A DNA stretch of 64,000 nt from positions 117,146 through 181,145 of the forward strand of contig NZ_FOJN01000009.1 of NCBI RefSeq assembly GCF_900111805.1. The letters run 5' to 3'. The position numbers and the translations under genes are program-made. Position 1 is the first letter of the stretch. The number at the start of each line of letters is the position of its first letter. Positions 49,195 through 58,382 of the stretch are shown here, piece after piece. The stretch comes from Rhodococcoides kroppenstedtii. Its GTDB lineage: Bacteria; Actinomycetota; Actinomycetes; Mycobacteriales; Mycobacteriaceae. The notes beneath the pieces were generated by a model. The model searched no databases. It was not told the DNA's origin and saw nothing but the letters and a program-made list of their open reading frames with translations.

Positions 49195-49833
49195 TCAGGA
49201 GGGGGTGCAGGTCGGCGCGGTGAGACCCAGCGCGACGTTGAGCTCGGGCACGTTCACCGCATCGGCGCCGAGGAAGCCGAACTGCCGCCCGTCGGTGTGC
49301 TCGGCCACCAGCGCCCGCACGTCGTCCTCGGATCGACCGGTGGCCGCGGCGACCCGCGGCACCTGGATCGCCGCGTAGGCCGGGCTGATGTGGGGATCGA
49401 TCCCCGACCCGGAGCCGGTCACGGCGTCCACCGGAACCGCCTCGGGCGGGACGTTCTCCCGCTCGGCGACGGCGGCACGTCGCTGCTCGACGAACGAGGC
49501 CAGGATCTCGCTGCTCGGTCCCTGATTGGTCGGCACCGCCGCCGCGGGGTCACCGGGGGCGAACGCGTCGTCGTCGGCGACGGATCCGGTGGTGCGGGTG
49601 TGGAAGAACGGATCCGGTTCACCCTCGGGTACCTGCGGATCGACGCCCACCAGCGAGCTGCCGACAACGCACCCGTTCGCGTCGCGCAGCGGTGAGCCCT
49701 CGGCGCTGTCGGAGCCGAGGCGCGAGACCGCCCACACCGCAGCGGGATACGCGATGCCGAGGATCACCGTCAGCGCCAGCAGCACCGACAGGCCCGCGAC
49801 GATCTGTCCGAGAAAGCGTTGTGTCCAGCGCAT
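49195..49833 (-). CDS. kdpC: Potassium-transporting ATPase subunit KdpC
   Basis: Accessory subunit that stabilises the Kdp complex. 212 residues with one N-terminal membrane helix (IVAGLSVLLALTVILGIAYP), the conserved GSSLVGV segment, and DAVTGSGSGIDPHISPAYAA with IQVPRVAAATG, the KdpC signature. The ATG at 49831-49833 follows kdpB by two bases. A 23-base gap separates it from kdpD. Confidence 0.96.
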   Translation of the reverse strand: MRWTQRFLGQIVAGLSVLLALTVILGIAYPAAVWAVSRLGSDSAEGSPLRDANGCVVGSSLVGVDPQVPEGEPDPFFHTRTTGSVADDDAFAPGDPAAAVPTNQGPSSEILASFVEQRRAAVAERENVPPEAVPVDAVTGSGSGIDPHISPAYAAIQVPRVAAATGRSEDDVRALVAEHTDGRQFGFLGADAVNVPELNVALGLTAPTCTPS

Positions 49834-49835
49834 GA

Positions 49836-51929
49836 TCAGCCCATTCCGGGAACGAGTCGGACGACGAGGTCGATGAGCCAGATCCCGACGAACGGGGTCA
49901 CCACCCCACCCACGCCGTAGATCAGGAGGTTCCGCCGCAGCAGCGCCGAAGCACCGGCCGGGGTGTACCGCACGCCCTTCAGCGCCAGCGGGATCAACCC
50001 GATGATGACGAGCGCATTGAAGATCACGGCGGAGAGAATGGCCGACTGCGGTGTCGCCAGACCCATGATGTTCAGTGCGCCGAGCTGCGGGTAGACGCCG
50101 CTGAACAGGGCCGGGAGGATCGCGAAGTACTTGGCCAGATCGTTCGCCAACGAGAACGTCGTCAGCGCACCGCGCGTGATGAGCAACTGCTTGCCGATCT
50201 CGACGATCTCGATCAGCTTGGTGGGATCGGAATCCAGATCCACCATGTTCCCGGCTTCCTTCGCCGCCGAGGTGCCCGTGTTCATGGCGACGCCGACGTC
50301 GGCCTGTGCGAGCGCGGGGGCGTCGTTGGTGCCGTCGCCGGTCATCGCGACCAGACGTCCGCCCTCCTGCTCGGACCGGATGAGGGCCAGCTTGTCCTCC
50401 GGCGTCGCCTCGGCCAGGTAGTCGTCGACCCCGGCCTGCGCCGCGATGGACGCCGCGGTGAGCGGGTTGTCGCCGGTGACCATGACGGTGCGAATTCCCA
50501 TGGCGCGCAACTGCGCGAACCGGTCGGCGATGTTCGGCTTCACCACGTCGGACAGCTCGATCACGCCGAGTACCCGGGCGGACCCGGACGCCGACACGGC
50601 GACCACGAGCGGGGTGCCGCCCATGCGGGCGATCTCCTCGGCGGTGTCGTCCACCGCCTGATCCACGGCGCCGCCCTGCTCGCGCACCCACGCCAGCACG
50701 GAGTCGGTGGCGCCCTTGCGCACTCGATCACCGTTCAGGTCGACGCCGCTCATCCGGGTCTGGGCCGTGAACGCCACGAACTCGCCGCGAGTTTCCGCCT
50801 CGGTGGGAGCCGCGGGAAGTTCGTGGTCGCGCACGCAGAGTTCGACGATGCTGCGGCCCTCCGGGGTTCCGTCGGCCAGGGAGGACAGCCGGGCGGCCGC
50901 GGCGAGCGCGCCGACGTCGACACCCGGCGCCGGATGCAGACCCGTCGCTCGGCGGTTGCCGTAGGTGATGGTGCCGGTCTTGTCCATGAGCAGGGTGTCG
51001 ATGTCTCCGGCCGCCTCCACCGCCCGCCCGGACATGGCCAGGACGTTGCGCTGCACCAGTCGATCCATGCCCGCGATGCCGATGGCGGACAGCAGGGCGC
51101 CGATGGTCGTCGGGATGAGGCAGACCAACAGCGCGATGAGCTGGATCGGATCGGCGGCCCGGCCGGCGTAGGCGCCCATCGGACCGATCGCGACGACGGC
51201 GAGCAGGAACACGATAGTGAGCGAGGCCAGCAGGATGTTCAGGGCGATCTCGTTCGGCGTCTTCTGCCGGGCCGCGCCCTCGACGAGTGCGATCATGCGG
51301 TCGACGAACGTCTGCCCCTGCGCTGCCGTGATTTTCACGACGATGCGGTCCGACAGCACGGTGGTGCCGCCGGTCACCGCGGAGCGGTCGCCGCCCGATT
51401 CGCGGACGACGGGCGCGGACTCGCCGGTGATCGCGGACTCGTCCACCGTGGCGATGCCCTCGACGACGTCGCCGTCGCCGGGAATGGTCTCCCCCGCGAC
51501 GACCACCACCTCGTCACCGACGGCGAGGGCGGTGGCCGACACCTCCTCGGTTCCTCCGCCGACGACGCGGCGACGAGCGACGGTGTCGCGTTTGACCGCT
51601 CGAAGACTGGCGGCCTGCGCCTTGCCCCGCCCCTCCGCGACCGATTCGGCGAGGTTGGCGAAGATCAGGGTGAACCAGAGCCACACCGCCACGGCCCACG
51701 CGAAGACCGACGGGTCCAGCGCCGCCAGGACGGTGGTGACCACCGAGCCGACCAGGACCACGAACATGACCGGGTTGCGGGCGAGGTGTCGTGGGTCGAG
51801 TTTCGCGCACGCCGTCGGGAGCGAGGTCACCATCCGGCGTGGACTGAAGTAGCCGGTGCGGACCGGGGCGACGGCGTCACCCTCGGTGGGGGTCACCGGG
51901 TCGAGCGGAGTGAGGGTCGTGAACGTCAT
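49836..51929 (-). CDS. kdpB: Potassium-transporting ATPase subunit KdpB (P-type ATPase)
   Basis: Catalytic subunit. 697 residues with the phosphorylation site [12 protein letters not shown], the dephosphorylation loop [15 protein letters not shown], the nucleotide-domain [10 protein letters not shown], and the hinge [16 protein letters not shown]. Seven membrane helices are predicted. Contains the [15 protein letters not shown] segment typical of KdpB. Overlaps kdpA by 4 bases (ATGA). Confidence 0.97.
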   Translation of the reverse strand: MTFTTLTPLDPVTPTEGDAVAPVRTGYFSPRRMVTSLPTACAKLDPRHLARNPVMFVVLVGSVVTTVLAALDPSVFAWAVAVWLWFTLIFANLAESVAEGRGKAQAASLRAVKRDTVARRRVVGGGTEEVSATALAVGDEVVVVAGETIPGDGDVVEGIATVDESAITGESAPVVRESGGDRSAVTGGTTVLSDRIVVKITAAQGQTFVDRMIALVEGAARQKTPNEIALNILLASLTIVFLLAVVAIGPMGAYAGRAADPIQLIALLVCLIPTTIGALLSAIGIAGMDRLVQRNVLAMSGRAVEAAGDIDTLLMDKTGTITYGNRRATGLHPAPGVDVGALAAAARLSSLADGTPEGRSIVELCVRDHELPAAPTEAETRGEFVAFTAQTRMSGVDLNGDRVRKGATDSVLAWVREQGGAVDQAVDDTAEEIARMGGTPLVVAVSASGSARVLGVIELSDVVKPNIADRFAQLRAMGIRTVMVTGDNPLTAASIAAQAGVDDYLAEATPEDKLALIRSEQEGGRLVAMTGDGTNDAPALAQADVGVAMNTGTSAAKEAGNMVDLDSDPTKLIEIVEIGKQLLITRGALTTFSLANDLAKYFAILPALFSGVYPQLGALNIMGLATPQSAILSAVIFNALVIIGLIPLALKGVRYTPAGASALLRRNLLIYGVGGVVTPFVGIWLIDLVVRLVPGMG

Positions 51930-53698
51930 TGCACTGCCTCTGCGATGGGGCCCAGCGCGAGCGCCGGGAAGAACGTGAGGGCGGCCACGAGGACCACGGT
52001 GCCGAGCAGGAGCGACGCGAACAGCGGACCGTGCGTCGGGAGCGTGCCCGGGTTCGGCGGGGTGCGCTTCGTGGTGACCAAGGACCCGGCGAGCGCGAGG
52101 ACCAGCACGATCGGCAGGAACCGACCGAGCAACATGGCCAGGCCGAGCGAGGTCTGGAACCAGTCGCTGGTGACGGTGAGGCCACCGAAGGCGCTGCCGT
52201 TGTTGTTGGATGCCGAGGCGAACGCGTAGAGCACCTCGGTGAAGCCGTGGATCGAGCCCGGAGTGCCGGGATCTCCCGAGTTGCCCTGGTACCCGGTGGT
52301 CGACGGCAGCAGCACCGTGACGGAGGTCCCGATCAGGACCAGCGCCGGCATGACGAGGACCGACAACGCCGCGAGGGTGATCTGTCGACGACCGATCTTC
52401 TTGCCCAGGTACTCCGGGGTTCGGCCGACCAGCAGGCCGCCGACGAAGACGGCGACGATCGCGAGCACGAGCAGCCCGTAGAGCCCGGTTCCGACGCCAC
52501 CCGGTGCGATCTCCCCGACCAGCATGTTGAGCAGGACGGCCCCGCCGCCGAGCGGCGACATGCTGTCGTGCGCCGAATTGACCGCTCCCGTCGACGTTCC
52601 CGTGGTGGCGACGGCGAAGAGCGTCGAGCCGGGAATGCCGAACCGCACCTCCTTGCCCTCCATCATCGCGCCGGCGGCCTCGGCCGCGACGCCGCGCGCA
52701 CCGGCCTCGGCGGCCGCGGTGACGGCGAGCAGTGCCGCGAACAGTGCGCCCATGACGGCGAGCAGGGTCAGGCCCTGCCGACGGTCGCCGACCATCGTGC
52801 CGAACGTGCGCGTCAGGGCCACCGGGATCAGTAGGATGGCGATCATCTCGACGACGTTGCTCAGGGGCGTCGGATTCTCGAACGGGTGGGCCGAATTGGC
52901 CGCGAGGATGCCGCCGCCGTTGGTGCCCAGCTCCTTGATCGCCTCCTGCGAGGCGACCGGGGCGAGGGCGTTGGTCACGGACGATCCGTCGGGCCCCGTC
53001 GAGGCGAACCCGGCGGAGAAGGACTGAATCACGCCCTGCGTCAACAGGATCAGAGCGATCACGAACGACAGGGGCAGCAGGATCCGCAGGGTGCCGCGGA
53101 TCAGGTCGACCCAGAAGTTGCCCAGCTCTCCGCCCACGCGCACCCGAACGAACCCCCGGATCACCGCGGCCGCGACGGACAGGCCTACCGCGGCGGACAC
53201 GAAGTTCTGCACCGCCAGACCCATCGGCTGGGTGAGGTTGGACATCGTCGTCTCCGGGACGTACGACTGCCAGTTGGTGTTGGCCACGAACGAGATCGCG
53301 GTGTTGAACGCCACCGACGGGCTCACCCCCGGCAGCCCACCGTTCAGCGGCAGCACGCCCTGCACTCGCTGCAGAACGTAGAGGAAGAGCACGCTCGCGG
53401 CGGAGAAGCCGAGCACCGACAACGAGTAGCCGATCCACGTCTGTTCGGCGCGGGGGTCGACGCGGCAGAGGCGGTAGATCAGGGACTCGACGCGGGAGTC
53501 GGTGCGGGTGCGGGTCCGGGTGCGCAGGGCGGTGCCGCCGCCGGTGTCGTTCGATTCGGAACCGGCGTCGTCGCTCGGGTCGTCGTCGCTCGGGGACGCG
53601 TACACCCGCGCCATGTAATCGCCCAACGGGACATAGGCCGCGGCGAGCACGATCACGACGGCGGCGATCTGCAGACCGGCCGCCAGTGCGGGCGACAT
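51926..53698 (-). CDS. kdpA: Potassium-transporting ATPase subunit KdpA
   Basis: K+-binding channel-like subunit of 590 residues with ten membrane helices. The pore-loop signatures are [54 protein letters not shown] and [13 protein letters not shown]. An unusual cytoplasmic insert near residues 35-70 is rich in Asp and then carries [10 protein letters not shown]. The ATG at 53696-53698 overlaps the kdpF stop by one base. Confidence 0.97.
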   Translation of the reverse strand: MSPALAAGLQIAAVVIVLAAAYVPLGDYMARVYASPSDDDPSDDAGSESNDTGGGTALRTRTRTRTDSRVESLIYRLCRVDPRAEQTWIGYSLSVLGFSAASVLFLYVLQRVQGVLPLNGGLPGVSPSVAFNTAISFVANTNWQSYVPETTMSNLTQPMGLAVQNFVSAAVGLSVAAAVIRGFVRVRVGGELGNFWVDLIRGTLRILLPLSFVIALILLTQGVIQSFSAGFASTGPDGSSVTNALAPVASQEAIKELGTNGGGILAANSAHPFENPTPLSNVVEMIAILLIPVALTRTFGTMVGDRRQGLTLLAVMGALFAALLAVTAAAEAGARGVAAEAAGAMMEGKEVRFGIPGSTLFAVATTGTSTGAVNSAHDSMSPLGGGAVLLNMLVGEIAPGGVGTGLYGLLVLAIVAVFVGGLLVGRTPEYLGKKIGRRQITLAALSVLVMPALVLIGTSVTVLLPSTTGYQGNSGDPGTPGSIHGFTEVLYAFASASNNNGSAFGGLTVTSDWFQTSLGLAMLLGRFLPIVLVLALAGSLVTTKRTPPNPGTLPTHGPLFASLLLGTVVLVAALTFFPALALGPIAEAVQ

Positions 53699-53796
53699 CA
53701 GAACCGCTCGGGATCGAGCAGGGCGACCAGCAGGTAGACCACCAGTGCCGCGGACACCGCCACCAGGATCACGCTGGTGGCGCCGTCGACGGTCAT
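53698..53796 (-). CDS. kdpF: KdpF small membrane subunit (32 aa)
   Basis: Single-helix peptide starting [20 protein letters not shown] and ending LLDPERF, the conserved C-terminus of KdpF. It stabilises the KdpABC complex. Too short for usual gene finders. It overlaps kdpA by one base and the small gene upstream by four. Confidence 0.92.
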   Translation of the reverse strand: MTVDGATSVILVAVSAALVVYLLVALLDPERF

Positions 53797-53897
53797 CGCC
53801 CGGTACCCGTCGTGGAGGAGGTGGCGAGGGCACGCACGAGCGCCACGCAGACGCCGAACCCTCCCGCTGCCACCACGAGATACGCCAGATCGGCCAT
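53793..53897 (-). CDS. Small membrane peptide (34 aa) leading the kdp operon
   Basis: Begins MADLAYLVVAAGGFGVCVAL and ends TSSTTGTGR: one hydrophobic helix plus a short polar tail. The stop overlaps the kdpF start in an ATGA junction, so it is translated with the operon. An AAGAGG lies about 12 bases before the ATG. Similar MADLxY-type peptides precede kdpF in other actinomycetes, to my recollection. Function unknown; possibly a further helper subunit. Confidence 0.75.
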   Translation of the reverse strand: MADLAYLVVAAGGFGVCVALVRALATSSTTGTGR

Positions 53898-54064
53898 CGG
53901 AGTCGATGCCTCTTTCGGTCGGCCGTCGGAGCTGTCGTGCTCCGTCACCGCCGGCGGGTCGCGCGGCGGTCGTGTTCTGTCTACGACCGCCCGCCGAGGC
54001 GAACCGCGCTCCTTACGCGTCCTTGACGCGGACGCCTGACGTCATGACGCGGTTCTGACGTCCG
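53898..54064 (-). promoter_or_regulatory. kdp operon upstream region with repeated GCGTCA/GACGC elements
   Basis: Read toward kdp, a cluster of near-palindromic pieces (GCGTCATGACGTC, then GGCGTCC, then GCGTCAAGGACGCG) lies at about 54018-54056, next to a TAAGGAG stretch. This is a plausible binding region for the missing response regulator KdpE or another regulator. No gene fits in this stretch. Inference only. Confidence 0.35.
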
Positions 54065-54199
54065 TCAGCGGTCTTCCTCCGGCTCGAAGGTGGAGTCCTC
54101 GGAGTGGCCCACGGCCACGCCCTCGTCGGTGTCGGGGATGGTGTTGTCCTCGCCGAGGCCGCCGTCGTCGTCGTTGTTGTCGTGCCGGGGTTCGGTCAT
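54065..54199 (-). CDS. Small acidic protein (44 aa)
   Basis: Starts MTEPRHDNNDDDGGLGEDNT and ends STFEPEEDR; almost half of the residues are Asp, Glu or Asn and no membrane helix or fold is predicted. AGGAG lies seven bases before the ATG, giving good translation signals. It is separated from the kdp genes by about 170 bases. Function unknown; probably disordered. Confidence 0.65.
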   Translation of the reverse strand: MTEPRHDNNDDDGGLGEDNTIPDTDEGVAVGHSEDSTFEPEEDR

Positions 54200-54290
54200 G
54201 GTGCGCTCCTGTCGTGGGGTCGAACGGGGTGCCCGCCGAGAGCGCAGTCAAACGCGGGCGTAGCGTGCGCCGTGGACCAGGAGGCGAGAC

Positions 54291-54908
54291 GTGGGAAGCC
54301 GCTACCCGCAGTTGATCTTCGGCGAGCACGCACGGCGCCGTCAGGGCGAGGCCGTGCGCTCGGGTGCCTGGTCGGTCGACGGAGACCCCGGCCCGCAGGA
54401 CCTGACCGTGCGCGAGCTCGCGCTGATCCGCGGCGCATTCCAGTTCCACCTCGGCACCGTCACCCCGCACGGGTGGCCCTACGTTCAGTATCGCAGCGGG
54501 CCTGCGGGTTTCCTGCGCCATCTCGGGGGACGCACGCTCGGGTTCGCCGACCATCGCGGCAACCAGCAGTACGCCAGCGTCGGGAACATCGAGTCCACGG
54601 GACGGGTGGCGCTCTACCTCGCGGACCTGCCGCGTCGGCAGCGGCTCAAGGTCTTCGGCACCGCCACCGTGGTCGACGAGGCGGACGATCCCGCTCTGCT
54701 GGAGCGACTGCGCACCCTCGACGACGGCAGCCGCGTGGGCGCGACGTGCGAGCGCAGCATTCTGATCGAGGTCGAGGCCTTCGACTGGAACTGCGCCCGC
54801 AGCCTGGTGCCGCAGTACACCGAGGACCAGGTGCGGCGTCGGGTCCAGCCCTACATCGACGAGATCGCCGCGTTGCAGGCGGAGATCGCGCGGCTGCGCG
54901 AGGGCTGA
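54291..54908 (+). CDS. Pyridoxamine 5'-phosphate oxidase-like FMN-binding protein
   Basis: 205 residues with a split-barrel fold. It has FQFHLGTVTPHGWPYVQYRS, then LGFADHRGNQQYASVGNI, then RRQRLKVFGTATVVDEADDP, matching the larger COG3576-type flavin-nucleotide-binding proteins. The C-terminal helix (YIDEIAALQAEIARLREG) is coiled-coil-like. GTG at 54291. Reaction unknown; true PdxH residues for pyridoxamine phosphate are not evident. Confidence 0.85.
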   Translation: MGSRYPQLIFGEHARRRQGEAVRSGAWSVDGDPGPQDLTVRELALIRGAFQFHLGTVTPHGWPYVQYRSGPAGFLRHLGGRTLGFADHRGNQQYASVGNIESTGRVALYLADLPRRQRLKVFGTATVVDEADDPALLERLRTLDDGSRVGATCERSILIEVEAFDWNCARSLVPQYTEDQVRRRVQPYIDEIAALQAEIARLREG

Positions 54909-55032
54909 GCCTCCGGGTTCCCAGCGGTGTGGCGCCGTTGTCGTCTGTCCAGACCCGGGTCGACTCCGGCGCTCGAGGCGTGCGCGCGCGTTACTCTCGG
55001 CTCGTTTCTCGACCCTCGACGACTGGAGTCCC

Positions 55033-55404
55033 GTGTACCGACCGACCGTGAAGACCGCCACCGCGACCTGGCTGGCCGGCACCACCGCTGCCCTGGTCGT
55101 GCAGGGTGTGTTCCCTCGGCAGTTCGCCGCCACCACCGCCTGGGGCAGCAACGACGGGTGGCAGCGGGAGATCGCCATCTGGAACCTCGGCACCGTGGTG
55201 GCCGGCGCGGCCCTGGTCACGGGCCACGATGCGGACCCGGTGCGCTCTCAGCTGCGCGGGCTCGCCGTGCTGTCGACGCTGTTCGGCATCAATCACGCGG
55301 TGGCGGCCGTGGAGACCAACAAGCCCGGCAACTGGGCATGGGCGGCCATCAATGCGGGTGGACTGGTCACCGCGGTCGCGGCACTGACCGGCCGACGCCA
55401 CTGA
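55033..55404 (+). CDS. Hypothetical membrane protein (123 aa)
   Basis: Four predicted helices (about residues 8-28, 48-65, 78-92 and 100-117) and a short basic tail. Begins MYRPTVKTATATWLAGTTAA with a GTG start preceded by TGGAG. It contains the charged loop TGHDADPVRSQLRG between helices 2 and 3. No recognised family or active site. Confidence 0.72.
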   Translation: MYRPTVKTATATWLAGTTAALVVQGVFPRQFAATTAWGSNDGWQREIAIWNLGTVVAGAALVTGHDADPVRSQLRGLAVLSTLFGINHAVAAVETNKPGNWAWAAINAGGLVTAVAALTGRRH

Positions 55405-55443
55405 ACTTGTCGGCACCACTGAGCTTTCGGCACCACTGAGCGG

Positions 55444-55515
55444 CCGATCCGCGCGCGTCCCAGCGTTCCGCTTCGGCTGCAGCTGACGCGGACAGCTGAA
55501 AGGCGCGCGGATCGG
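55444..55515. terminator. Inverted repeat between convergent genes, possible bidirectional terminator
   Basis: CCGATCCGCGCG (55444-55455) and CGCGCGGATCGG (55504-55515) form a perfect 12-bp stem with a 48-base loop that itself contains a smaller CAGCTG-centred hairpin. It lies between the ends of a plus-strand and a minus-strand gene. The long loop is unusual for a simple terminator. Confidence 0.5.
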
Positions 55516-55525
55516 GGTGGTGGGT

Positions 55526-55732
55526 CTACTCGGCGAGCTTCGCCACCGCCTGCGCCCACAGGAAGTACTTGTTGGTGCCCAGGTCGCGCACGGTCTTGAT
55601 GTTGAACGCCGCCTTCAGATGCTCGGCGTCACTGTCGCTCACACCCTGCAACGACGCCACCGGGGCATCGGCGAGCTCCGCGATCGGCTTCTCCTCGTAC
55701 GCCTTGTCGAACTTGTCGGCGATTCCGGCCAT
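55526..55732 (-). CDS. Small helix-hairpin-helix-like protein (68 aa)
   Basis: Starts MAGIADKFDKAYEEKPIAEL, and the second half reads LQGVSDSDAEHLKAAFNIKT followed by VRDLGTNKYFLWAQAVAKLA. The pattern (a helix, GVSxxDAxxLxxA, then a second helix with VRDLGxxK) resembles helix-hairpin-helix modules. Such small proteins are common in actinomycetes, with unknown role. Last gene before the tRNA fragment and the mobile region. Confidence 0.7.
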   Translation of the reverse strand: MAGIADKFDKAYEEKPIAELADAPVASLQGVSDSDAEHLKAAFNIKTVRDLGTNKYFLWAQAVAKLAE

Positions 55733-55895
55733 CGTGCACCTCCGCGAACGTGGTGTTCGGGCACCTCGGGCGAGACACCCGGACACCACGGTACGAGTGT
55801 GGGCGGTGTGCCGCGGGGGGTTTCGGACGGGCCGTCAGGAGTGCCGGGGATGTCCGGTGCCCGAACCCACATGGGTGCCGGGGCGGGGGAGTTCG

Positions 55896-55940
55896 TGGAG
55901 CCGCCTTGGGGAATCGAACCCCAGACCTTTTCATCACGAG
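55896..55940 (-). tRNA. 3' fragment of a tRNA-Thr gene (probable attachment site)
   Basis: On the minus strand, 55940 to 55896 reads from CTCGTGATGAAAAGGTC through a perfect T-arm (TGGGGTTCGATTCCCCA) to the acceptor strand AGGCGGC, discriminator T and CCA. This matches the 3' half of tRNA-Thr(CGT) starting at the anticodon loop. No D-arm or 5' acceptor strand lies upstream, so it is not a complete tRNA gene. Such 3' fragments are left where integrases recombine into tRNA genes. It marks the start of the mobile segment. Confidence 0.75.
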
Positions 55941-55970
55941 AACGACGAGAGTCGTCCAGGCGGGTTCGCC

Positions 55971-56137
55971 CGAGGTTGCGAAACACCGCCTGAACTGCGA
56001 CAACCGTCCGAGCCGGTTCACGACGGTTCACGGTCGTTCGCACCGACATGTGTCACTGTCGTGGCATCGAGAGGCTTCCCGAGCGCTCGGTTCCAAGTTA
56101 CCGACCAGTAGGACGCCCACAAGGTTTCGCAACCTCG
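55971..56137. repeat. 14-bp inverted repeats beside the tRNA fragment
   Basis: CGAGGTTGCGAAAC (55971-55984) and GTTTCGCAACCTCG (56124-56137) are exact reverse complements 139 bases apart, beginning 30 bases beyond the tRNA fragment. Arm-type integrase or excisionase sites are one reading, and a long hairpin is another. The stretch 55733-56221 otherwise holds no gene I can support. Confidence 0.6.
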
Positions 56138-56221
56138 CCCCGCCCCATCCTTGACCACCGTCGGAGCATCCGATTTTCCCGAATCGGAACAATGACACCC
56201 TCCCGACCGTTGAGCGGGGTT

Positions 56222-57598
56222 ATGACGACCTACAAGACTGTCAATCCTGCCGACGGCACAACTGTGAAGGAATTCGAGACTCTCGACGGTGCCGGCGTCG
56301 AGCGTGCACTTGCCGATGCACACGCCGGTTTCCAGACATGGCGCAAGACCTCACCGAAGCATCGCGCCGACATCCTGCACAAGGTCGCCGATCTCTACAC
56401 CGAGCGTTCCGACGAACTGGCCCGCACGATCTCGCTCGAAATGGGCAAGCCCCTCACCGAATCCCAGGGCGAGGTGGAACTGTCGTCGAACATCTACCGC
56501 TACTACGCCGACCACGGCCCGTCGCTTCTCGAGGACGAGAAGCTCGACGTACCCGGCGCGGAAGACACTGTGCTGCAGCGTAAGCCGGTGGGCGCTCTCG
56601 TCGGCGTCATGCCGTGGAACTTCCCGTACTACCAGGTTGCCCGGTTCGCCGGCCCGAACCTGATGGTGGGCAACACGATTCTGCTCAAGCATGCACCCAA
56701 TTGCCCGCAGTCGGCACTGCTGATGGAGGAGATCTTCCAGCAGGCCGGACTCCCACAGGACGCGTACATCAACATCTTCGCGACCAACGACCAGATCGCC
56801 GACATGATCGCCGACTCCCGCGTCCAGGGCGTCTCGCTCACCGGTAGTGAGAGGGCCGGAACCTCCGTCGCCGAGACGGCCGGACGCAACCTCAAGAAGG
56901 TCGTCCTTGAACTCGGCGGGTCGGACGTATTCATCCTGCTCGACTCCGACGACATGGACGCCACCGTCGAATCCGCTACCCGGGCGCGGCTGTCCAACGC
57001 AGGCCAGGCCTGCAATGCCGCCAAGCGCATCCTGGTCGCCGAGGAGGTCTACGACGACTTCGTCACCAAGCTCGTCGCGTCGTTCGAAGCCGTGCAGACC
57101 GGCGACCCGCTGGACGCGAAGACCACCCTCGGACCCCTCTCGTCGCAGACCGCCGCCGACACGCTGATCGAGCAGATCGACGACGCCGTCGCCAAGGGCG
57201 CAACGCTGCTGACCGGCGGTAAAAAGATCGACGGACCGGGTGCCTACGTACAGCCGACATTGCTGACCGACGTCACCCCGGACATGCGCGCCTACAGCGA
57301 AGAGCTGTTCGGACCGGCCGGCGTGATCTACAAGGTCGAAAGCGCGCAGCAGGCAATCGAATTGGCGAACTCCTCCGCATACGGTCTCAGCGGCTCGGTG
57401 TGGAGCGCTGACCTCGACAAGGCCCGCGACGTGGCCGAGCAGCTCGAAGTGGGCATGGCGTTCGTCAACGAACACGGCACCACGCTGCCAGGTCTGCCGT
57501 TCGGCGGAGTCAAGCGCTCCGGCGTCGGCCGCGAACTGGGCCCGTGGGGCATGGACGAGTTCGTGAACAAGAAGCTCGTGCGCGTCTCAGCGAAGTAG
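56222..57598 (+). CDS. NAD(P)-dependent succinate-semialdehyde/aldehyde dehydrogenase
   Basis: 458 residues. The catalytic Cys lies in SNAGQACNAAKRILV and the general base Glu in KKVVLELGGSDVFIL; cofactor contacts are in GVMPWNFPYYQVARF and SLTGSERAGTSVA. Short length and sequence style fit the SSADH/GabD subgroup, which oxidises succinate semialdehyde to succinate. The ATG at 56222 (MTTYKTVNPADGTTVKEFET) is the conserved start. It sits alone between a tRNA fragment and a broken lipase gene, and its codon use is less GC-extreme than region 1. Possibly acquired. Confidence 0.9.
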   Translation: MTTYKTVNPADGTTVKEFETLDGAGVERALADAHAGFQTWRKTSPKHRADILHKVADLYTERSDELARTISLEMGKPLTESQGEVELSSNIYRYYADHGPSLLEDEKLDVPGAEDTVLQRKPVGALVGVMPWNFPYYQVARFAGPNLMVGNTILLKHAPNCPQSALLMEEIFQQAGLPQDAYINIFATNDQIADMIADSRVQGVSLTGSERAGTSVAETAGRNLKKVVLELGGSDVFILLDSDDMDATVESATRARLSNAGQACNAAKRILVAEEVYDDFVTKLVASFEAVQTGDPLDAKTTLGPLSSQTAADTLIEQIDDAVAKGATLLTGGKKIDGPGAYVQPTLLTDVTPDMRAYSEELFGPAGVIYKVESAQQAIELANSSAYGLSGSVWSADLDKARDVAEQLEVGMAFVNEHGTTLPGLPFGGVKRSGVGRELGPWGMDEFVNKKLVRVSAK

Positions 57599-57612
57599 AT
57601 CCTGCTGGCATG

Positions 57613-57639
57613 GCTCCCCGGACACGATGTCCGGGGAGC
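57613..57639 (+). terminator. Rho-independent terminator after the aldehyde dehydrogenase
   Basis: GCTCCCCGGACA and TGTCCGGGGAGC form a perfect 12-bp stem with a three-base loop, followed by TTTCGCG, 14 bases past the stop codon. Confidence 0.85.
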
Positions 57640-57734
57640 TTTCGCGTTCCCCGTCGTCGAGCATTTCGACCCGGTACTGCGCGCGTAGCCGATAGGTTCG
57701 GGTTTCGTCCACATCGCCGTGTGGAGGAGTAATC

Positions 57735-58177
57735 GTGGCCAACGCTTCGTCGTTCGTATCCAAGCAGGACGACATCGAGATCAGCACCTACACCTGGGCA
57801 ACGGCCGCCGATCCGGCTCGCGGCGTCGTACAGATCGCGCACGGACTCGCCGAGCACGGCAGCCGCTAAGCTCGCTTCGCGACCCGCTGAACGACGCGGG
57901 ATTCCACGTTATTGCCTCCGATCATCGCGGTCACGGCCAGTCGATCGTCGATACTCCAGGCGATTTCGGTGCCGCTGCGTTCGCCGGGCTGTGGGCCGAC
58001 ATCGAGCAATTCGGAGAATCGTTGCTCAGCGAGTACCCGGACCTGCCGCTGTTCTTGTTCGCTCACTCGATGGGATCGTTTGCCGCGCAGCACGTTCTGA
58101 TCGAACGATCGGACCTGTACGAGGGTGTGGTGCTGTCGGGCTCGACCACCCTGAACATCGGGCGCAGGGCCGGCTAA
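57735..58177 (+). pseudogene. Frameshifted and truncated alpha/beta hydrolase (monoacylglycerol lipase-like)
   Basis: The GTG at 57735 follows a good GGAGGAG site and encodes 44 residues ending RGVVQIAHGLAEHGSR, where TAA (57867-57869) stops it. One frame over, the match resumes as LRDPLNDAGFHVIASDHRGH and continues to the nucleophile elbow LFAHSMGSFAAQH (the GxSxG serine). One base lost after CGCTA restores the frame if put back (CGC TAC AGC). The second frame ends at 58177, far short of the family length (about 280), with the Asp and His of the triad missing. Inactive by two lesions. Confidence 0.85.
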
Positions 58178-58374
58178 TCCGGGTTCACCGTCGAACGGAC
58201 CGTCGCGACCGAATCGGACCGCGACCGGTCCCGCCAAATCTGGTCTCGACCGGCCCCGTTCTACCCCTGACCGTGCAGTCCGGCCCGGTACGGCCCCGTC
58301 CGCTGGACCGCGAACAACCTCGAACGGCTGGGCGATTCCACTCAATCAGATTGACGTCTGTTCAAATATTGGAG

Positions 58375-58382
58375 GGCTAACC
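58375..58382. repeat. 8-bp target duplication, left side of the composite element
   Basis: GGCTAACC directly outside the left ISL3 terminus. The same eight bases stand directly outside the distant right terminus at 62469-62476, and not beside the near right terminus at 59822. ISL3-family elements make 8-bp duplications. Confidence 0.8.

Noticed and set aside
55896..55990. Complete tRNA gene
   Set aside because: The T-arm and acceptor 3' strand are perfect, but no D-arm or matching 5' acceptor strand exists at the right distance (only about 64 bases to the nearest complementary CCGCCT).
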